Below the pieces are notes generated by a model, which saw only the letters and a program-made list of their open reading frames with translations, did not search any database and was not told the origin of the DNA. The position numbers and the translations under genes were made by a program. From assembly GCF_000172555.1 (NCBI RefSeq), contig NZ_ABOX02000012.1:1-64000 (forward strand): a stretch of DNA of 64,000 bases. The letters are read 5' to 3'. The DNA comes from Pedosphaera parvula Ellin514 (GTDB taxonomy: Bacteria > Verrucomicrobiota > Verrucomicrobiia > Limisphaerales > Pedosphaeraceae). The first letter of the stretch is position 1, and the number at the start of each line of letters is the position of its first letter. Positions 33,300 to 43,500 of this stretch are shown piece by piece.

Positions 33300-34987
33300 C
33301 AGACTCCTTTGATCCTTTCCACATATGAGGCGAATTGATTAACGAGTTCCGGGTTGACCTCATGCATGCCGTACCAGGAGCGGTCGAAAACTAAAACCGT
33401 CTCACCAAAAATCAACAAGAGGTCAGGGAGTGAATGACCGCGACGACGGAGTTCGCGCTCGTAATCGCGATTCGATTTAAATTTCGCGATGGTGATGAGG
33501 TTGCGGGCAGCGAGATGCGCGAGGCTGGCGAAATAAAAGGCCCGCATTGCAAGGCGCAGTTCACCGCGGGCGAGCAATTCGCGGCCCAGCTTGATCCAGC
33601 CATCCTCCGGCAGTTGTTCAGCGCCGACATTTTCATCAGCGAGGTCAGGCGTGGAAGGAATGGCTTCGCTGTTCACCGTAACGGGAGTGAACTGGCGCTT
33701 TTGAAAAACCCGGACCAGTAAGATCACCAATGCCACGGCGACCACTATCAGAAGCACTGTCAGAAATACCTTAAGGGGAGCACTCCAATCGGAGCTGCCC
33801 GACTTGTGTTGAACGTCCACTTTGCGGTTATTAAACCAACGATCCCATAAATCGCGCGCCCAATTCCGAATGCTAACAGCCCATCCTTTGATGCTGTGGA
33901 TGACTTTATCAAGAAAGCGGCCGATGGGGCCTTTGGATTCTGTGTCATCCTCAACAACCTTTTTACGGGGCATTCGCCAGGTGTATTTGGTTTGCTTGAT
34001 TACTTCCTGGATTGCCTGGTCGAGTTTTGGCGCAGGGATGCCCGGAGTGGTAATAGCAGGTTTGGAAACATCCTTTGGGATTGCGGGTTCCTGCTGGGCC
34101 CGCAGGGTAGTTGCAGACAGCAACGAAGCGACCAGGAGCATGATGGCAACGACAGTCGAAGCGGTCGGCGAGAATTGTTTCAACTCTGCTTTCAGGTCGA
34201 GCCCGGACTGCAGGGATTCACCATAGAAACAACGGAGGAGGTAGCAGGCTTTTATGAGCGGGTCCAGGCAAAGATAGGTGAACCCGAATACGGCCGCAAA
34301 AAACGTGGTGTTCAACATGCTCATGGTGCTCTGCGTATAAATTGATTCAATCCCGAGCAGCATTTTAACAAGGCTGGGAAGCATGAGCGTGACTGTCATC
34401 AAATTCAAAAAGAGGAAGAAGCCAAAGGCAAACAGGATTATGAGGAGGACGATATTTTCAGAAGGCCAGAGGGTGGATTGACGCCAGGAACGTTTTAGAA
34501 CGGTCTTGATTTCATCCGACTCTCCGTCACCCAAAACAGCGGCATTCTGGTAAAACGCATAGCACCAGATGAAAGGGATGCCGATGGGGATGAGGGCCAG
34601 CGGTAAGAGCAGCAGCCCGGAAGGTTGAATGATTGTCTGGACCAGGAGAATTCGCACAATCCGTCTAAACGTCCAGGGCGGTTGAGGCTGGGACGATATC
34701 TGTGCCCGGAGTGCGTGGAGAAAGAGCGTTTGCCAGAACTTCATCCAGAGGAAAAGTGCGGTCACGCCGAGCGCAGCTTCGACTGTATGATGTGAGGCGA
34801 AGGGACTGCGGCTCATATCGGCCCAGAAATAAAGCAGACCGAGAACAAAGGGAAGGGCACCAATATAATAGATCGCCAGGGTGGAGCCCGGGCTCATTCG
34901 CAGGAGGTGCACTGCTTCTTCGATTATCTCGAGAGACCCTCGACCACGTGCGCGTTTTTTAAATGGCTTCATTTTGAATCCAGCCAT
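33299..34987 (-). CDS. Multi-spanning membrane protein with C-terminal DUF4129
   Basis: About 562 residues from MAGFKMKPFKKRARG; a longer frame to 35092 is possible but reads through the upstream gene. The N-terminal half has at least six membrane spans. A cytoplasmic or periplasmic linker (330-430) is rich in basic and aromatic residues. A seventh span lies near 440, and the C-terminal 120 residues match DUF4129: LRLAMRAFYFASLAHLAARN, NRDYERELRRR and FDRSWYGMHEV. DUF4129 is a standing member of MoxR-DUF58 operons and is also found near transglutaminase-like genes. Its start overlaps the zinc-finger protein gene by 19 bp. Confidence 0.82.
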   Translation of the reverse strand: MAGFKMKPFKKRARGRGSLEIIEEAVHLLRMSPGSTLAIYYIGALPFVLGLLYFWADMSRSPFASHHTVEAALGVTALFLWMKFWQTLFLHALRAQISSQPQPPWTFRRIVRILLVQTIIQPSGLLLLPLALIPIGIPFIWCYAFYQNAAVLGDGESDEIKTVLKRSWRQSTLWPSENIVLLIILFAFGFFLFLNLMTVTLMLPSLVKMLLGIESIYTQSTMSMLNTTFFAAVFGFTYLCLDPLIKACYLLRCFYGESLQSGLDLKAELKQFSPTASTVVAIMLLVASLLSATTLRAQQEPAIPKDVSKPAITTPGIPAPKLDQAIQEVIKQTKYTWRMPRKKVVEDDTESKGPIGRFLDKVIHSIKGWAVSIRNWARDLWDRWFNNRKVDVQHKSGSSDWSAPLKVFLTVLLIVVAVALVILLVRVFQKRQFTPVTVNSEAIPSTPDLADENVGAEQLPEDGWIKLGRELLARGELRLAMRAFYFASLAHLAARNLITIAKFKSNRDYERELRRRGHSLPDLLLIFGETVLVFDRSWYGMHEVNPELVNQFASYVERIKGV

Positions 34988-35295
34988 TTTGTTTTCCAAA
35001 TGGTGCCTTCGTGGAAGGAAGTTGGAATTGAAGCCAGGCTGTCGCCTATCAGAAAAAATACGAACCAAAGCATCACCACACTGAGGAGGCAAAAGGCCCA
35101 GCGCATGAGAGTGGCGAAGACGCGGCGTTGCGTCACGGGTGTGGTCTCAAGCTTTTTGAGGCAGGAAGCGCAGATGACCCGGTCGTCGTGCTCAGTAATG
35201 CATTCACGGCAAAAGAACTGGCGACATTGCGGACAACGTGCGGCGGCCTCACGAAGGCTGTGATTGAAGCACCGTTGTTGAGCCAGGGTTTGCAT
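34969..35295 (-). CDS. Small B-box-type zinc-binding membrane protein
   Basis: A 108-residue protein with an N-terminal zinc-binding domain: Cys9, His12, Cys21, Cys24, Cys29, Cys32, His36, Cys42 and Cys45 (CPQCRQFFCRECITEH, then CASCLKK), spaced like a B-box finger. One membrane span follows at about 68-88 (FCLLSVVMLWFVFFLIG). It is tucked between the DUF4129 gene and the next open frame of the operon. Bacterial B-box/membrane proteins are common in this phylum without known function; protein-protein contact is the likeliest role. Confidence 0.75.
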   Translation of the reverse strand: MQTLAQQRCFNHSLREAAARCPQCRQFFCRECITEHDDRVICASCLKKLETTPVTQRRVFATLMRWAFCLLSVVMLWFVFFLIGDSLASIPTSFHEGTIWKTKWLDSK

Positions 35296-35313
35296 GGTTT
35301 CTTAAGCTTTTCG

Positions 35314-35916
35314 TCAAATGGTTGCGGGCGGTGGTTCCACCGGAGGTTCGATGAAAGCCAGCATATCGGAAGCGATTGGAGGAGCGGAGAAGTTTTCCTC
35401 ACCAGGCGGTTTTGCGAGTTCCTGCATGCGGGAGGAAGCTTCCTCAGGCGTCAGTTCACCACCTTGAGCTTGAGCGATCAATGGTTGCAAGCGGGCGAGG
35501 ACCTTGCGTGCCCGTGGCAAACGGCCCAGGGAACCGAGGGTTTCAATTTGAACGGCGGTTTTGAGGGTGCAAACGCAGGTGGCGCCCCGGAGAAGATTGA
35601 TTACGAGTATGATGAGGAAAAAACCTCCAATAGAGCTGTAGAGGATGGTTCCATCTCCACTGAAAAGAATGGCCGCCGTGGCCAGCAAGGCAATCAATCC
35701 CGCAAGGACATAACTAATGATCTTGGCTGTGGCAGTTTTTCGAAGAGTAATAGCCTGGATGTCCTTGAAGAAAAACCTTTTGTAATCTTCGGAGAAGCCG
35801 ATATTTGAAACCCGCAGCAGGTGATCCTTTGCCAAATAGAGTTTGGAGTAGACGAAAATGCCCGGCGCACTTATTCCGGGTAGCTTTTTATATTCTTTTT
35901 CTTTCACGCCGGGCAT
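35314..35916 (-). CDS. Hypothetical two-span membrane protein
   Basis: 200 residues. The N-terminal part (20-62; VYSKLYLAKDHLLRVSN, YKRFFFKDIQAITLRKT) has the beta-strand rhythm of a PH-like domain. Two hydrophobic segments follow at about 65-85 and 92-110. The C-terminal 80 residues are soluble, with SLGRLPRARKVLARLQPLI and a proline-rich end. I do not recognise a named family. Its place within the operon, 11 bp from the next gene and 18 bp from the zinc-finger gene, supports a membrane role shared with its neighbours. Confidence 0.75.
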   Translation of the reverse strand: MPGVKEKEYKKLPGISAPGIFVYSKLYLAKDHLLRVSNIGFSEDYKRFFFKDIQAITLRKTATAKIISYVLAGLIALLATAAILFSGDGTILYSSIGGFFLIILVINLLRGATCVCTLKTAVQIETLGSLGRLPRARKVLARLQPLIAQAQGGELTPEEASSRMQELAKPPGEENFSAPPIASDMLAFIEPPVEPPPATI

Positions 35917-35927
35917 CGTTAATAAAG

Positions 35928-36524
35928 TTATTTGGAAGTCATTTTAGAACCAATTAGCGCGTAAATCAGGAACCCCCAACCCACCAAAGTAAGGGTGGAG
36001 ATAACGATCGCGAGTATATATCGAATTTTGGACCGCCGCACAATGCTGGTGGGAGAGTTCCAGTACCGAATGGCGACAAAGAGGGATAAACCAGCGGTAA
36101 TAAAAGAAACATATAAGCCGCAAAGAGTAAGCGGAGCCAGGGACAACAGGAGGGCGAGGCTGTCGTATCTCGTTCGGTGATTCTCAAGGGATTTTATCTT
36201 TCCCTTGGTTTTGCCGCTTTCCAGGCAGCCAGGGCAGAGGTGCTGTCCATTTAGTTCACAGTCGCACAAAGCGCAGAGAAAGCGTCCGCAGGCATCGCAA
36301 GGGAGAGCGGCGCGCTTTTCCGGATGGTAGAAACAACTGGCTTCGGTTTCCTCGATAATGGTTTCAGCTTCCTTACCCTCAAAGGCACGGCGGAACAGTG
36401 CAGGAAACACCTGCACCTGGATGGGAGTGCCGCAGTTGGGGCAGGGTACAAAGCGACCCAGATTGAAGACATCGGTCAATAAGAACGCGTTGCAATTGCT
36501 GCAGGAAACCAGGGAAGTGTTCAT
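35928..36524 (-). CDS. Zinc-ribbon/B-box membrane protein
   Basis: 198 residues. Two Cys pairs at the N-terminus (Cys8, Cys11, Cys28, Cys31: CSNCN, CPNCGTPI) look like a zinc ribbon. A B-box-like cluster follows near 63-100 (CFYHPEKRAALPCDACGRF, CALCDCELNG, CPGC). The C-terminal 90 residues hold two or three membrane spans (LLLSLAPLTLCGLYVSFITAG, ILAIVISTLTLVGWGF). It is a second zinc-finger membrane protein in the same operon, related in layout to the one at 34969-35295. Specific function unknown. Confidence 0.78.
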   Translation of the reverse strand: MNTSLVSCSNCNAFLLTDVFNLGRFVPCPNCGTPIQVQVFPALFRRAFEGKEAETIIEETEASCFYHPEKRAALPCDACGRFLCALCDCELNGQHLCPGCLESGKTKGKIKSLENHRTRYDSLALLLSLAPLTLCGLYVSFITAGLSLFVAIRYWNSPTSIVRRSKIRYILAIVISTLTLVGWGFLIYALIGSKMTSK

Positions 36525-36531
36525 CGTGACT

Positions 36532-37335
36532 TTACTTATGGATCACACGGGTGCTGCAGATACGATCGTGCAGCGCGCGTTTTTCATCATCGAAAGCGGC
36601 GATGATATAACCAATAGAACACGTTAATCCGCTCAGGATCTTACCAAAGTATCTTCCGAACGCCTTAGCATAGGAAACTTTGCTGCCATCTGGATTAACC
36701 ACCTGAAGACGACAGGCCATTTTTCCCAGGGTGGAACCATATTTACCGATCATGAAAACTTCGTAACCTATGCCGATAGCCAGTTCCGCCGCCAAGACGA
36801 CAAAGGTCAGGACAATTGAAGCTGCGTTCGCTGAGTGGCCAGCACCAGTGGTGGCGGCTGTGCCTACACCGAGAACGAGATTTAAAATTACGTTCACGAC
36901 GGAAAGAATGATGATGTCGATGATATAAGCTGCCGCGCGAATCCAAAAGCCGGCGTAGTGCATCGATATTGCGCCGTAACCAGTGTTTAAGGCGACGCCT
37001 TCGCTGAGTTTTTGAACAAAGATCGGTTTGCATTTGGCGCAAACGCGGGCATTACCGTAGGAGATGGTGTGGTCGGCAGGAAAAATGCCGCCGCATTCAA
37101 CGCAAACGACTTCGTTGCCCGCAATCGGAGGCGCGGCCACGATGGGAGGAGCCGATGGTGGCGACTCCATCCGCAGGCCGGGGGGGTGAATGGAACTATA
37201 CGGTTGCCAGTTGGACATACTTTCGTTCCAAACGAGCGTGTCAGGAGTGATCTTGCCGCTAGTGACAAGAGAATTGAGCCCGGCATCGTCCACGGGGCCC
37301 GCTTGCTGTCCTGCGTCAACGTAATACCAGTTCAT
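36532..37335 (-). CDS. GYF_2-RDD fusion membrane protein, first gene of the operon
   Basis: 267 residues. The N-terminus (1-50) is a GYF_2 domain: MNWYYVDAGQQAGPVDDAGL and TLVWNESMSNWQPYS. A Cys4 zinc ribbon follows (VCVECGGIFPADHTI ... CAKCKPIF). The C-terminal half is an RDD domain: GFWIRAAAYIIDIIILSVVN, KYGSTLGKMACRLQVV and ALHDRICSTRVI. The R-x4-D signature is preserved. It is preceded by AAGGA, about 13 nt upstream of the ATG. This second RDD gene and the one at 27788 bracket the operon. Confidence 0.85.
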   Translation of the reverse strand: MNWYYVDAGQQAGPVDDAGLNSLVTSGKITPDTLVWNESMSNWQPYSSIHPPGLRMESPPSAPPIVAAPPIAGNEVVCVECGGIFPADHTISYGNARVCAKCKPIFVQKLSEGVALNTGYGAISMHYAGFWIRAAAYIIDIIILSVVNVILNLVLGVGTAATTGAGHSANAASIVLTFVVLAAELAIGIGYEVFMIGKYGSTLGKMACRLQVVNPDGSKVSYAKAFGRYFGKILSGLTCSIGYIIAAFDDEKRALHDRICSTRVIHK

Positions 37336-37850
37336 AGTCAGTTTAGGTCCTTCGCTTGGAGCCAGGATTGTTCCCCCTGGTCTTCCATCAAGGGTGGTTA
37401 CCCTCCCAATTAAATCAGTGAAATTCTGCTAAGTTCGTTTCGACTTTTCAAGCAGGTAATTATTTCTGAACTGTCTCAAAAACAGACAGTTGCAATGACG
37501 GTTTTTGAGAGCGGAATTGGCGCGTGAAGCTTGAAACCCAGTTCATCCTCCTCGAGTCAAAAAAATCAGAATAGTTGCCTGAACCGCTCGGCAAAAAACG
37601 AATTATTTGCCAGCAGCTTGTGATTTGAAAACATTATGCTAATGACCTAACGCGTAAGGAAAAGTAATCTTGAAAAAAACTTCATTCTGGGTCTTGCCAG
37701 TTTGGTAATTATCTGAGAAAAATATAACCGTTCGGGCGACAGAACGTTTCTTCAGCGGGATTCCCCATCCCCACCTCCTTGGCGTCTGTTGCCCGAATAT
37801 TTTTTTGTAAGGAGAGAAACAAGGACCACTGTCACCCCGAAGCAGCCAAA
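37336..37850. other. Intergenic region upstream of the membrane operon
   Basis: About 515 bp, AT-rich, with no full gene. It probably carries the promoter of the ten-gene minus-strand operon. A small hairpin, AGGGT (37391-37395) with ACCCT (37400-37404), lies close to the operon start. A 12-codon TTG frame at 37670-37708 has a good AAGGA site but ends at once. No RNA gene was recognised. Confidence 0.5.
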
Positions 37851-38381
37851 CTAGGAACTAAGAGGCCCGTGCTGCTTGCGGTTGTGGAAAGCAGTGATGG
37901 CATCCTGGATTTCAGCAAGGAGCCTGCCAACGTTGCTCATGTAGGGAAGAATCACCAGAGTTTTCTTTGAGGTGTTAATTGAAATCGTGCCGTAGTCCAG
38001 CAGACGACCCGACCAGGATTGTTGGAGTGAGGCGGATTGGAGCTCTGAGAGCTCCACCTGGCCCGAGCGGCGGAAGAGCAGTCCGGTGGCATAAACAAAT
38101 TGCACACTCGTCAAAACAATTTTGCATCGTAGATAAGAGCCCAGGGCCATGAAAAAAAAGATCGATATCGGTAAGGCAGCGAGGGCAAGTAATATCCAGG
38201 CTACAGAGTGGGGCAGGTGGGAATGAGATCTCCCAGCAAGTCTTTCGACGGCCAGACTGAGCAGCAGCAGGGGCGTGCTGAGGAGCAGTCCGGCCAGTAG
38301 CGGAAGGATGAAAAACGCCCGATGCATCCTTTGTCGAAGGATGATTCTTTCGCCATCGAGCTTTAACATCGGTGTAGGCAT
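37851..38381 (-). CDS. Bacterial PH-domain membrane protein (bPH2/DUF304-like)
   Basis: 176 residues with two N-terminal membrane spans (FFILPLLAGLLLSTPLLLL and VAWILLALAALPISIFFFM). A bPH2-type pleckstrin-homology-like domain follows: LRCKIVLTSVQFVYATGLLFRR, then VELSELQSASLQQSWSGRLL and YGTISINTSKK. The spacing Y-G-T-I-x-I is usual for the family. It lies 515 bp before the membrane operon in the same direction but is probably a separate unit. The function of such proteins is mostly unknown. Confidence 0.82.
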   Translation of the reverse strand: MPTPMLKLDGERIILRQRMHRAFFILPLLAGLLLSTPLLLLSLAVERLAGRSHSHLPHSVAWILLALAALPISIFFFMALGSYLRCKIVLTSVQFVYATGLLFRRSGQVELSELQSASLQQSWSGRLLDYGTISINTSKKTLVILPYMSNVGRLLAEIQDAITAFHNRKQHGPLSS

Positions 38382-38679
38382 GCTATTCGTGGTTGCACCA
38401 CGAGCTTCCAGTATTACAGGAAAGGCGAAGGGTTACAAATCCAAATGAAATCAGTGGGCAGCACTGACACGCATGGCAACTGCGCCGAAGCCGTTCGTCG
38501 TGCGAAAACCAGAATAAGAAGAAAGATTGGTGTCAGGGGATTTTCATTTGACGTGTTGCTTTTCTGCTTCCGTGTAAGGCACAATATTTGGGAGAAATCG
38601 GTTTAGGATGGATGATCTTCTGTTCTTGGTGGACGATTTTGTTTGAACAATAACCATGCAACTTCCATTGTAGTTGTCT

Positions 38680-39540
38680 ATGAGAATCGGACGGACCAAT
38701 GGGGGGCGGGGCGTCGGTGAAACTAATGCAGATCGGAGGGTTGAAAGCCGTTCCGTCGGACAAAGCAGGGTAGCCTTTACCCTAATCGAGTTACTGGTGG
38801 TAATTGCCATCATCGCCATACTGGCTGCATTGTTGCTGCCAAGCCTTGCTGCGGCCAAAGAGAAAGGCAGGCGGGCGGCTTGCATGTCCAACCTGCGACA
38901 ATTTGGAATCAGCATCAGCCTTTACAGTGACGATAACCAGTCTCAATTGCCCGAAACCGTAGTCAATCGCAACTTCGGCAACCGTTATCCAACCGCTATT
39001 TTCTTCTACAGCAGCGACGGTTCGCAATATTTTAATGTGCAGGCGATGGCGCCATATATTCCGGGCGTGAACACGAACACTTTTGAAGTTGGGAGCATCT
39101 GGTGGTGTCCGAGTGCGCGGGTGGATTATCAGAAGGCTCAGGTCAAAATGGCTGTGCAACAGGAAGGATATTTCCTCCCTTCCTATTCGTATTTCGGGCG
39201 GGTGGGACGATGGAAACCTGGCGACGCCAGCCACCCTGAGGATATTGTCGACAATGGACTGCGTGCCGACAAACTTATGATGACCGATTCACTCTTTTAT
39301 TGGTGGGTCACCCAAGCATGGTTTTATAATCACGGCAGTCGAGGGTCTTCTTATCATCAACTCTCAGCCCCGGGGCAACATGATCCGGGTCCCCCTGCGT
39401 TCACAGGGTTGAATGAACTTTTTGGAGATGGGAGCGTGGTCTGGAAGTCCGTCCATAAATTCGATCTCCCCAATCTTAATTCCAGCAGCACTTCGGTTGG
39501 AGCAGTCCATGGTACTTATTCTGATACCAGCTTTTATTAG
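38680..39540 (+). CDS. Type II secretion/pseudopilin-like protein (prepilin N-terminus, DUF1559-style)
   Basis: 286 residues. A prepilin leader ends at RVA before [13 protein letters not shown], so cleavage would fall between Ala and Phe (Gly is commoner at -1). The hydrophobic helix with Glu5 is classical for class III pilin signals. Following it is [16 protein letters not shown], the hallmark of the very large family of secreted pilin-like proteins in Verrucomicrobiota and Planctomycetota. The C-terminal part carries the [11 protein letters not shown] turn typical of the H-x9-DG end. The leader before the cleavage site is long (about 32 residues). ATG 38680 is preferred over TTG 38674; no clear ribosome-binding site is seen. 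It probably forms or decorates an extracellular or secretion pseudopilus. Confidence 0.88.
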   Translation: MRIGRTNGGRGVGETNADRRVESRSVGQSRVAFTLIELLVVIAIIAILAALLLPSLAAAKEKGRRAACMSNLRQFGISISLYSDDNQSQLPETVVNRNFGNRYPTAIFFYSSDGSQYFNVQAMAPYIPGVNTNTFEVGSIWWCPSARVDYQKAQVKMAVQQEGYFLPSYSYFGRVGRWKPGDASHPEDIVDNGLRADKLMMTDSLFYWWVTQAWFYNHGSRGSSYHQLSAPGQHDPGPPAFTGLNELFGDGSVVWKSVHKFDLPNLNSSSTSVGAVHGTYSDTSFY

Positions 39541-39587
39541 CTGTGTCGATGCTGTCAAGTGCCGGAGGTTTTGTCGGCACCCAGAAT

Positions 39588-40013
39588 TCACAGTATTGCG
39601 GGCGGTTCCGGTGTGGAAAAGCGGGCGCGGATTTCGGGGGTGACATCGGCGGGTTTGCCGGTTTGGGCGTCGATGGGGCACCAGACGGTGCGGGCGCTAA
39701 CGAGACAACGTCGGTCGGCAGCGCGGAGGATTTCAGTGTGACGATCGAAGCGATAGTGTGAGGCGGCGCCGACCCAGGTGCGGGCGATGATGCGGTCCTG
39801 GAGAAAGGCGGGGCGTTTGTAATCAATTTCATGGCGCACGACGACCCACAGGAGATTGGCTTGTTCAGCAGGAGAGGCGGCGGATTGCCAGTGAGCAATG
39901 GCGACGTCTTGTATCCAGCGGACGTAGACGACGTTGTTGACATGACCAAGTTGGTCGATATCTGCATCCTGAACCAGGATGGGCAGTTCGAAAGGTTCCG
40001 TGGTCGGATTCAT
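39588..40013 (-). CDS. Acyl-CoA thioesterase, hot-dog fold (YbgC/4HBT type)
   Basis: 141 residues, a single hot-dog domain. The signature VQDADIDQLGHVNNVVYVRWIQD has the catalytic Asp and the G-H-V-N-N-x-x-Y motif, written here as LGHVNNVVYVRW. RHEIDYKRPAFLQD and TEILRAADRRCLVSARTVWC complete the domain. It probably hydrolyses acyl-CoA thioesters in the cytosol; the substrate is unknown. The gene stands alone, convergent with the pseudopilin gene. Confidence 0.88.
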   Translation of the reverse strand: MNPTTEPFELPILVQDADIDQLGHVNNVVYVRWIQDVAIAHWQSAASPAEQANLLWVVVRHEIDYKRPAFLQDRIIARTWVGAASHYRFDRHTEILRAADRRCLVSARTVWCPIDAQTGKPADVTPEIRARFSTPEPPAIL

Positions 40014-40137
40014 TCAGCTAAGGGAGTTAACCACTAATCAACGAGAATGAACACGAATTTTGAACCCATGCGGACTAAGCAGCTTCAATGGGCACTGGCC
40101 ACAAATCCGGCATAAGTCCTGCCTGCCAAAAAAGGTC

Positions 40138-40509
40138 ATGTTTTTATTCATTCCATTTATTATTGCAGGCGGAGTTATGTGGTTTGTTGCCCACCAGATG
40201 GCACCTATCGGTTACCAAGTATCACTTTCTCGCGCTGTGTGTACGATAATTCTTATGGGAGTGTGCAACTTTGTGACAAAGGTGTTTCTCGCCCCGGTTA
40301 TTGGCAATTGGTACGTCGTCGCTTACTTTCTCGCCTGCACGCTGCTGGCCATGACCCTTCTACGGCTAAAATTTTGGCGCTCGGTCCTGGTAGTGCTTAT
40401 TTATCTAGCTGTCTGGACCGTCGGCTACGTAGCGTTAGGATTCAATTCAAACAGCCATCAAGCACACCAGTCAACCGGGCAGACGAGACCATCCACAAGT
40501 AATTTGTAA
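40138..40509 (+). CDS. Small hypothetical membrane protein
   Basis: A 123-residue protein from MFLFIPFIIAGGVMWFV with four predicted membrane spans (around 3-20, 30-50, 58-75 and 80-100) and a polar C-terminal tail rich in Gln, Ser and Thr. The frame extends upstream to 40060, but those residues look non-coding. No family is recognised. Convincing hydrophobic periodicity and an undisturbed frame support a real gene, but there is no neighbour that explains it. Confidence 0.55.
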   Translation: MFLFIPFIIAGGVMWFVAHQMAPIGYQVSLSRAVCTIILMGVCNFVTKVFLAPVIGNWYVVAYFLACTLLAMTLLRLKFWRSVLVVLIYLAVWTVGYVALGFNSNSHQAHQSTGQTRPSTSNL

Positions 40510-40568
40510 GAATTTCATTTTCATGAACAAGTGGCCCGGTCGAATAACCAAAGCGTGTGCGAGGACCG

Positions 40569-43500
40569 TTACTGCCCTCGCGAGGGAATGGTGAAGTAGA
40601 ACGTTGCGCCTTTTTCCACCGCTCCATCAGCCCAAATGCGCCCACCGTGACGTTGGATGATTCGTTGCACGGTAGTGAGACCGATACCAGTGCCGGGAAA
40701 TTCCTCAGTTCCGTGCAGGCGTTGGAATGCGCTAAAGAGCCTGCCCACATTCTGAGGGTCAAACCCGGCACCATCATCGCGCACATAAAATACGGTCTCG
40801 CCATCGAAATTGTCGGTGCCAAATTCAATCCTCGCCTGCCGATGTTTACTGGTATATTTCCAGGCGTTGCCGAGCAAATTTTGCAAAACCGAGCGTAGAA
40901 GGTCCGGATCTCCTTCTGCGCTGAGGCCGGGGGCAATCACAAACCGGGCCACCCGTTGCGGCTCGGACTCCTGCAATTCCCTGGCGATGGTGTTCGCCAT
41001 GGCACTTAGGTCGACAGGCCGGCGTTGAATCCGCGAGCGAGTGATGTGCGAGAGATTGAGCAACCCCCGGATGAGCAGGTCCATTCGCTCCGCGGCTGTG
41101 CAGATATAATTGAGGTAATCGCAGGCTTCGGAATCGAGCCTGGCCGCATATTCCTCCTTTAAGAGCTTGCTGAATCCGTCGATGGTGCGGAGTGGCGACC
41201 GCAGGTCGTGGGAGGCAGAATAGCTGAAGGTCTCCAATTCCCGATTGGCCGCGGCCAGTTCCGCGGTGCGTTCCGTCACACGTTTTTCCAAGTCCACATT
41301 AAGTCGATTGATTTCCGCTTCGGCATGCTTGCGCGCCGTAATGTCCACAATGTTTACCAGCAAGTAGTGCTTCCCATTGATTTCATACTGCGACAACGAC
41401 ACCTCGGCAGGCAGGGGTTCACCATCCAGACGATGGCCAACCATCTCGAGGCGATCCACATGGGCCGGTGCGAGCCAAGGCATCCAGCATTTTTTGCCGC
41501 TCCTCCAGAGAGATCATTCCCGATTTCCAAGGAGGTATGACCCACCATTTGATCGAAGGAAGTGCCATGCATGAGCCGCAGCAGAGCCTCGTTGATTTCA
41601 ATGAGGCGGCCGGTTTCAAGCTCGCTTACGCAGAGCGCCACCGGACTTCCCCGGAAAATAGTCTCGAACTTTTGCTCGGAACGGTAAAGCGCCTCCTCGG
41701 CCTGCTTGCGTTCAGTGTTGTCCTGGACGGTGCCGCGCAGCTTCACAATCCGGCCATCGGGAGCGCGTTGCGCTTCGCCGCGGGTCGTAACCCAGGCCCG
41801 CCCGCCGTCGGCGCGAATCATCTCCAGCTCAAGTTCATAAGGCATTCCTGTTTGCAAGGCTCGTTCGACAAACGGCCGGAGGCGCTGCAGGCTCTCTGCA
41901 GTATATACCGTTTGCAATTCACTGAATTTTGGCGGGGAGGACGCCGGATCGCGCCCATTGATTCTGCACAACTCTTCTGACCAGGTTACAACGTCAAGCT
42001 CCGGATCCCACGACCAGTTGCCCACCTTGGCAATACGTTGGGCTTCAGTCAGTTCGTGCCTGCTCTCGCTCAGGGCTTCCTCGCCCCGTTTGCGATCGGT
42101 GATGTCTTGAGCGGTGCCGCGCAATTTTACGATTCGACCAGTGGCGTCCCGCTGCGCTTCTCCACGAGCAATTATCCATCCTCTTTCGCCGTTATCACGG
42201 ATAAACTCCAGATCTAGTTCGTACGGTGTTCCTCTTTGCAGGGCTTGTTCCACCGCCGCATTGAGCCGTTCCCAGCCTTGAGGAGTGTAATGGCGTTGTA
42301 GTTCCCTGTAACTGGGAGTGGGCATCGCCGGATCCAGGCCAGAGATGCGATATAACTCTTCCGACCAGGTGACACGATCAGTCTCCGGATCCCACGTCCA
42401 ATTGCCGACCTTGGCGATCCGTTGTGCCTCACTCAGTTCCTGTCTGCTCTCCCGCAATGCTTCTTCAGCCCGTTTGCGTTCGGTGATGTCGTTGGCAAGG
42501 CCGAGGAAGCCCATAATACTCCCTTGCGAATCGCGCAGAGCGGTCACGGAAAGCAGGACGGGAAAGGAGGAGCCGTCCTTGCGACGGTACAACCATTCGT
42601 ATTCATTGGGCAAGTTGCGCCGCGCACGGGCAACAAAAACCTCAAACCCGGGCTCTATTGGAATACCAAGTTCTGCTGAAAAAATTCTGGCGCGTTCAGC
42701 CATTTCATCCGGATGGTGGAAAACGGTGGGCGTTACTTTACCGACACACTCTTCAGCGGAATAACCCAGTGCCCGTTCCCCGGCGGGGTTGATGCTGGTA
42801 ATAATTCCCTGCGCGTTGGTTGAGATTACGGTGTAGGTCGTGTTATTGAGAATGGCGCTTTGGAGCTCTGCCAGGCGACGCACCTGTTCTTCGGCTTGCC
42901 GGCGTTCCTCCCGTCCGCGCATGGCCATAATGCCATATGCCAGATCACTGGCGAGCTCCATCAAAACGCCCACTTCCCGGGCATGGAACGCATCCGGCGT
43001 CATGGCATAAATAACTAAAGCGCCAAATACCCGGCCATTGCCAGCCAGAGGCAGTCCGATGGCAGAGGCATAACCGCGCCGCATCGCGTCTGCTCTCCAA
43101 GGCGCGAATCTAACGGATGTTTGGATATCTTCAACAATATGGGGCTGGCCCGAACGTATTGCAGTCGCGGCGGGACCCCATCCCATTTCAGTGTCAGCCC
43201 ACGTAACCCTGAGGGTGTTTAAATATCCATCCTCGAAGCCACGTTGAGCAACCGGACGCACCGTCTTGCCGTGATCATCTTCAGCAAAACCAATCCAAAC
43301 AGAGGGGTAACCTCCTATATCGACGATAATGCGGCAGATGCCAAACATGAGATCAGCTTCGCTGACGGCGCGAACCACATGCTGGTTGCATTCGCTGAGG
43401 ATGTGGAAGAGGCGGTTGGTCTGCTTTAGTTGTTCATTGGCGATTTTAAGTTCGTGAGTTCGTTCCTCCACTCGTTGCTCCATCTCACCGTGGGCTTTTC

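Noticed and set aside
37670-37708. 12-codon TTG frame (LKKTSFWVLPVW) with a good AAGGA site
   Set aside because: It could be the stub of an exported protein or a leader peptide, but it is too short to support and no gene follows in the same direction.
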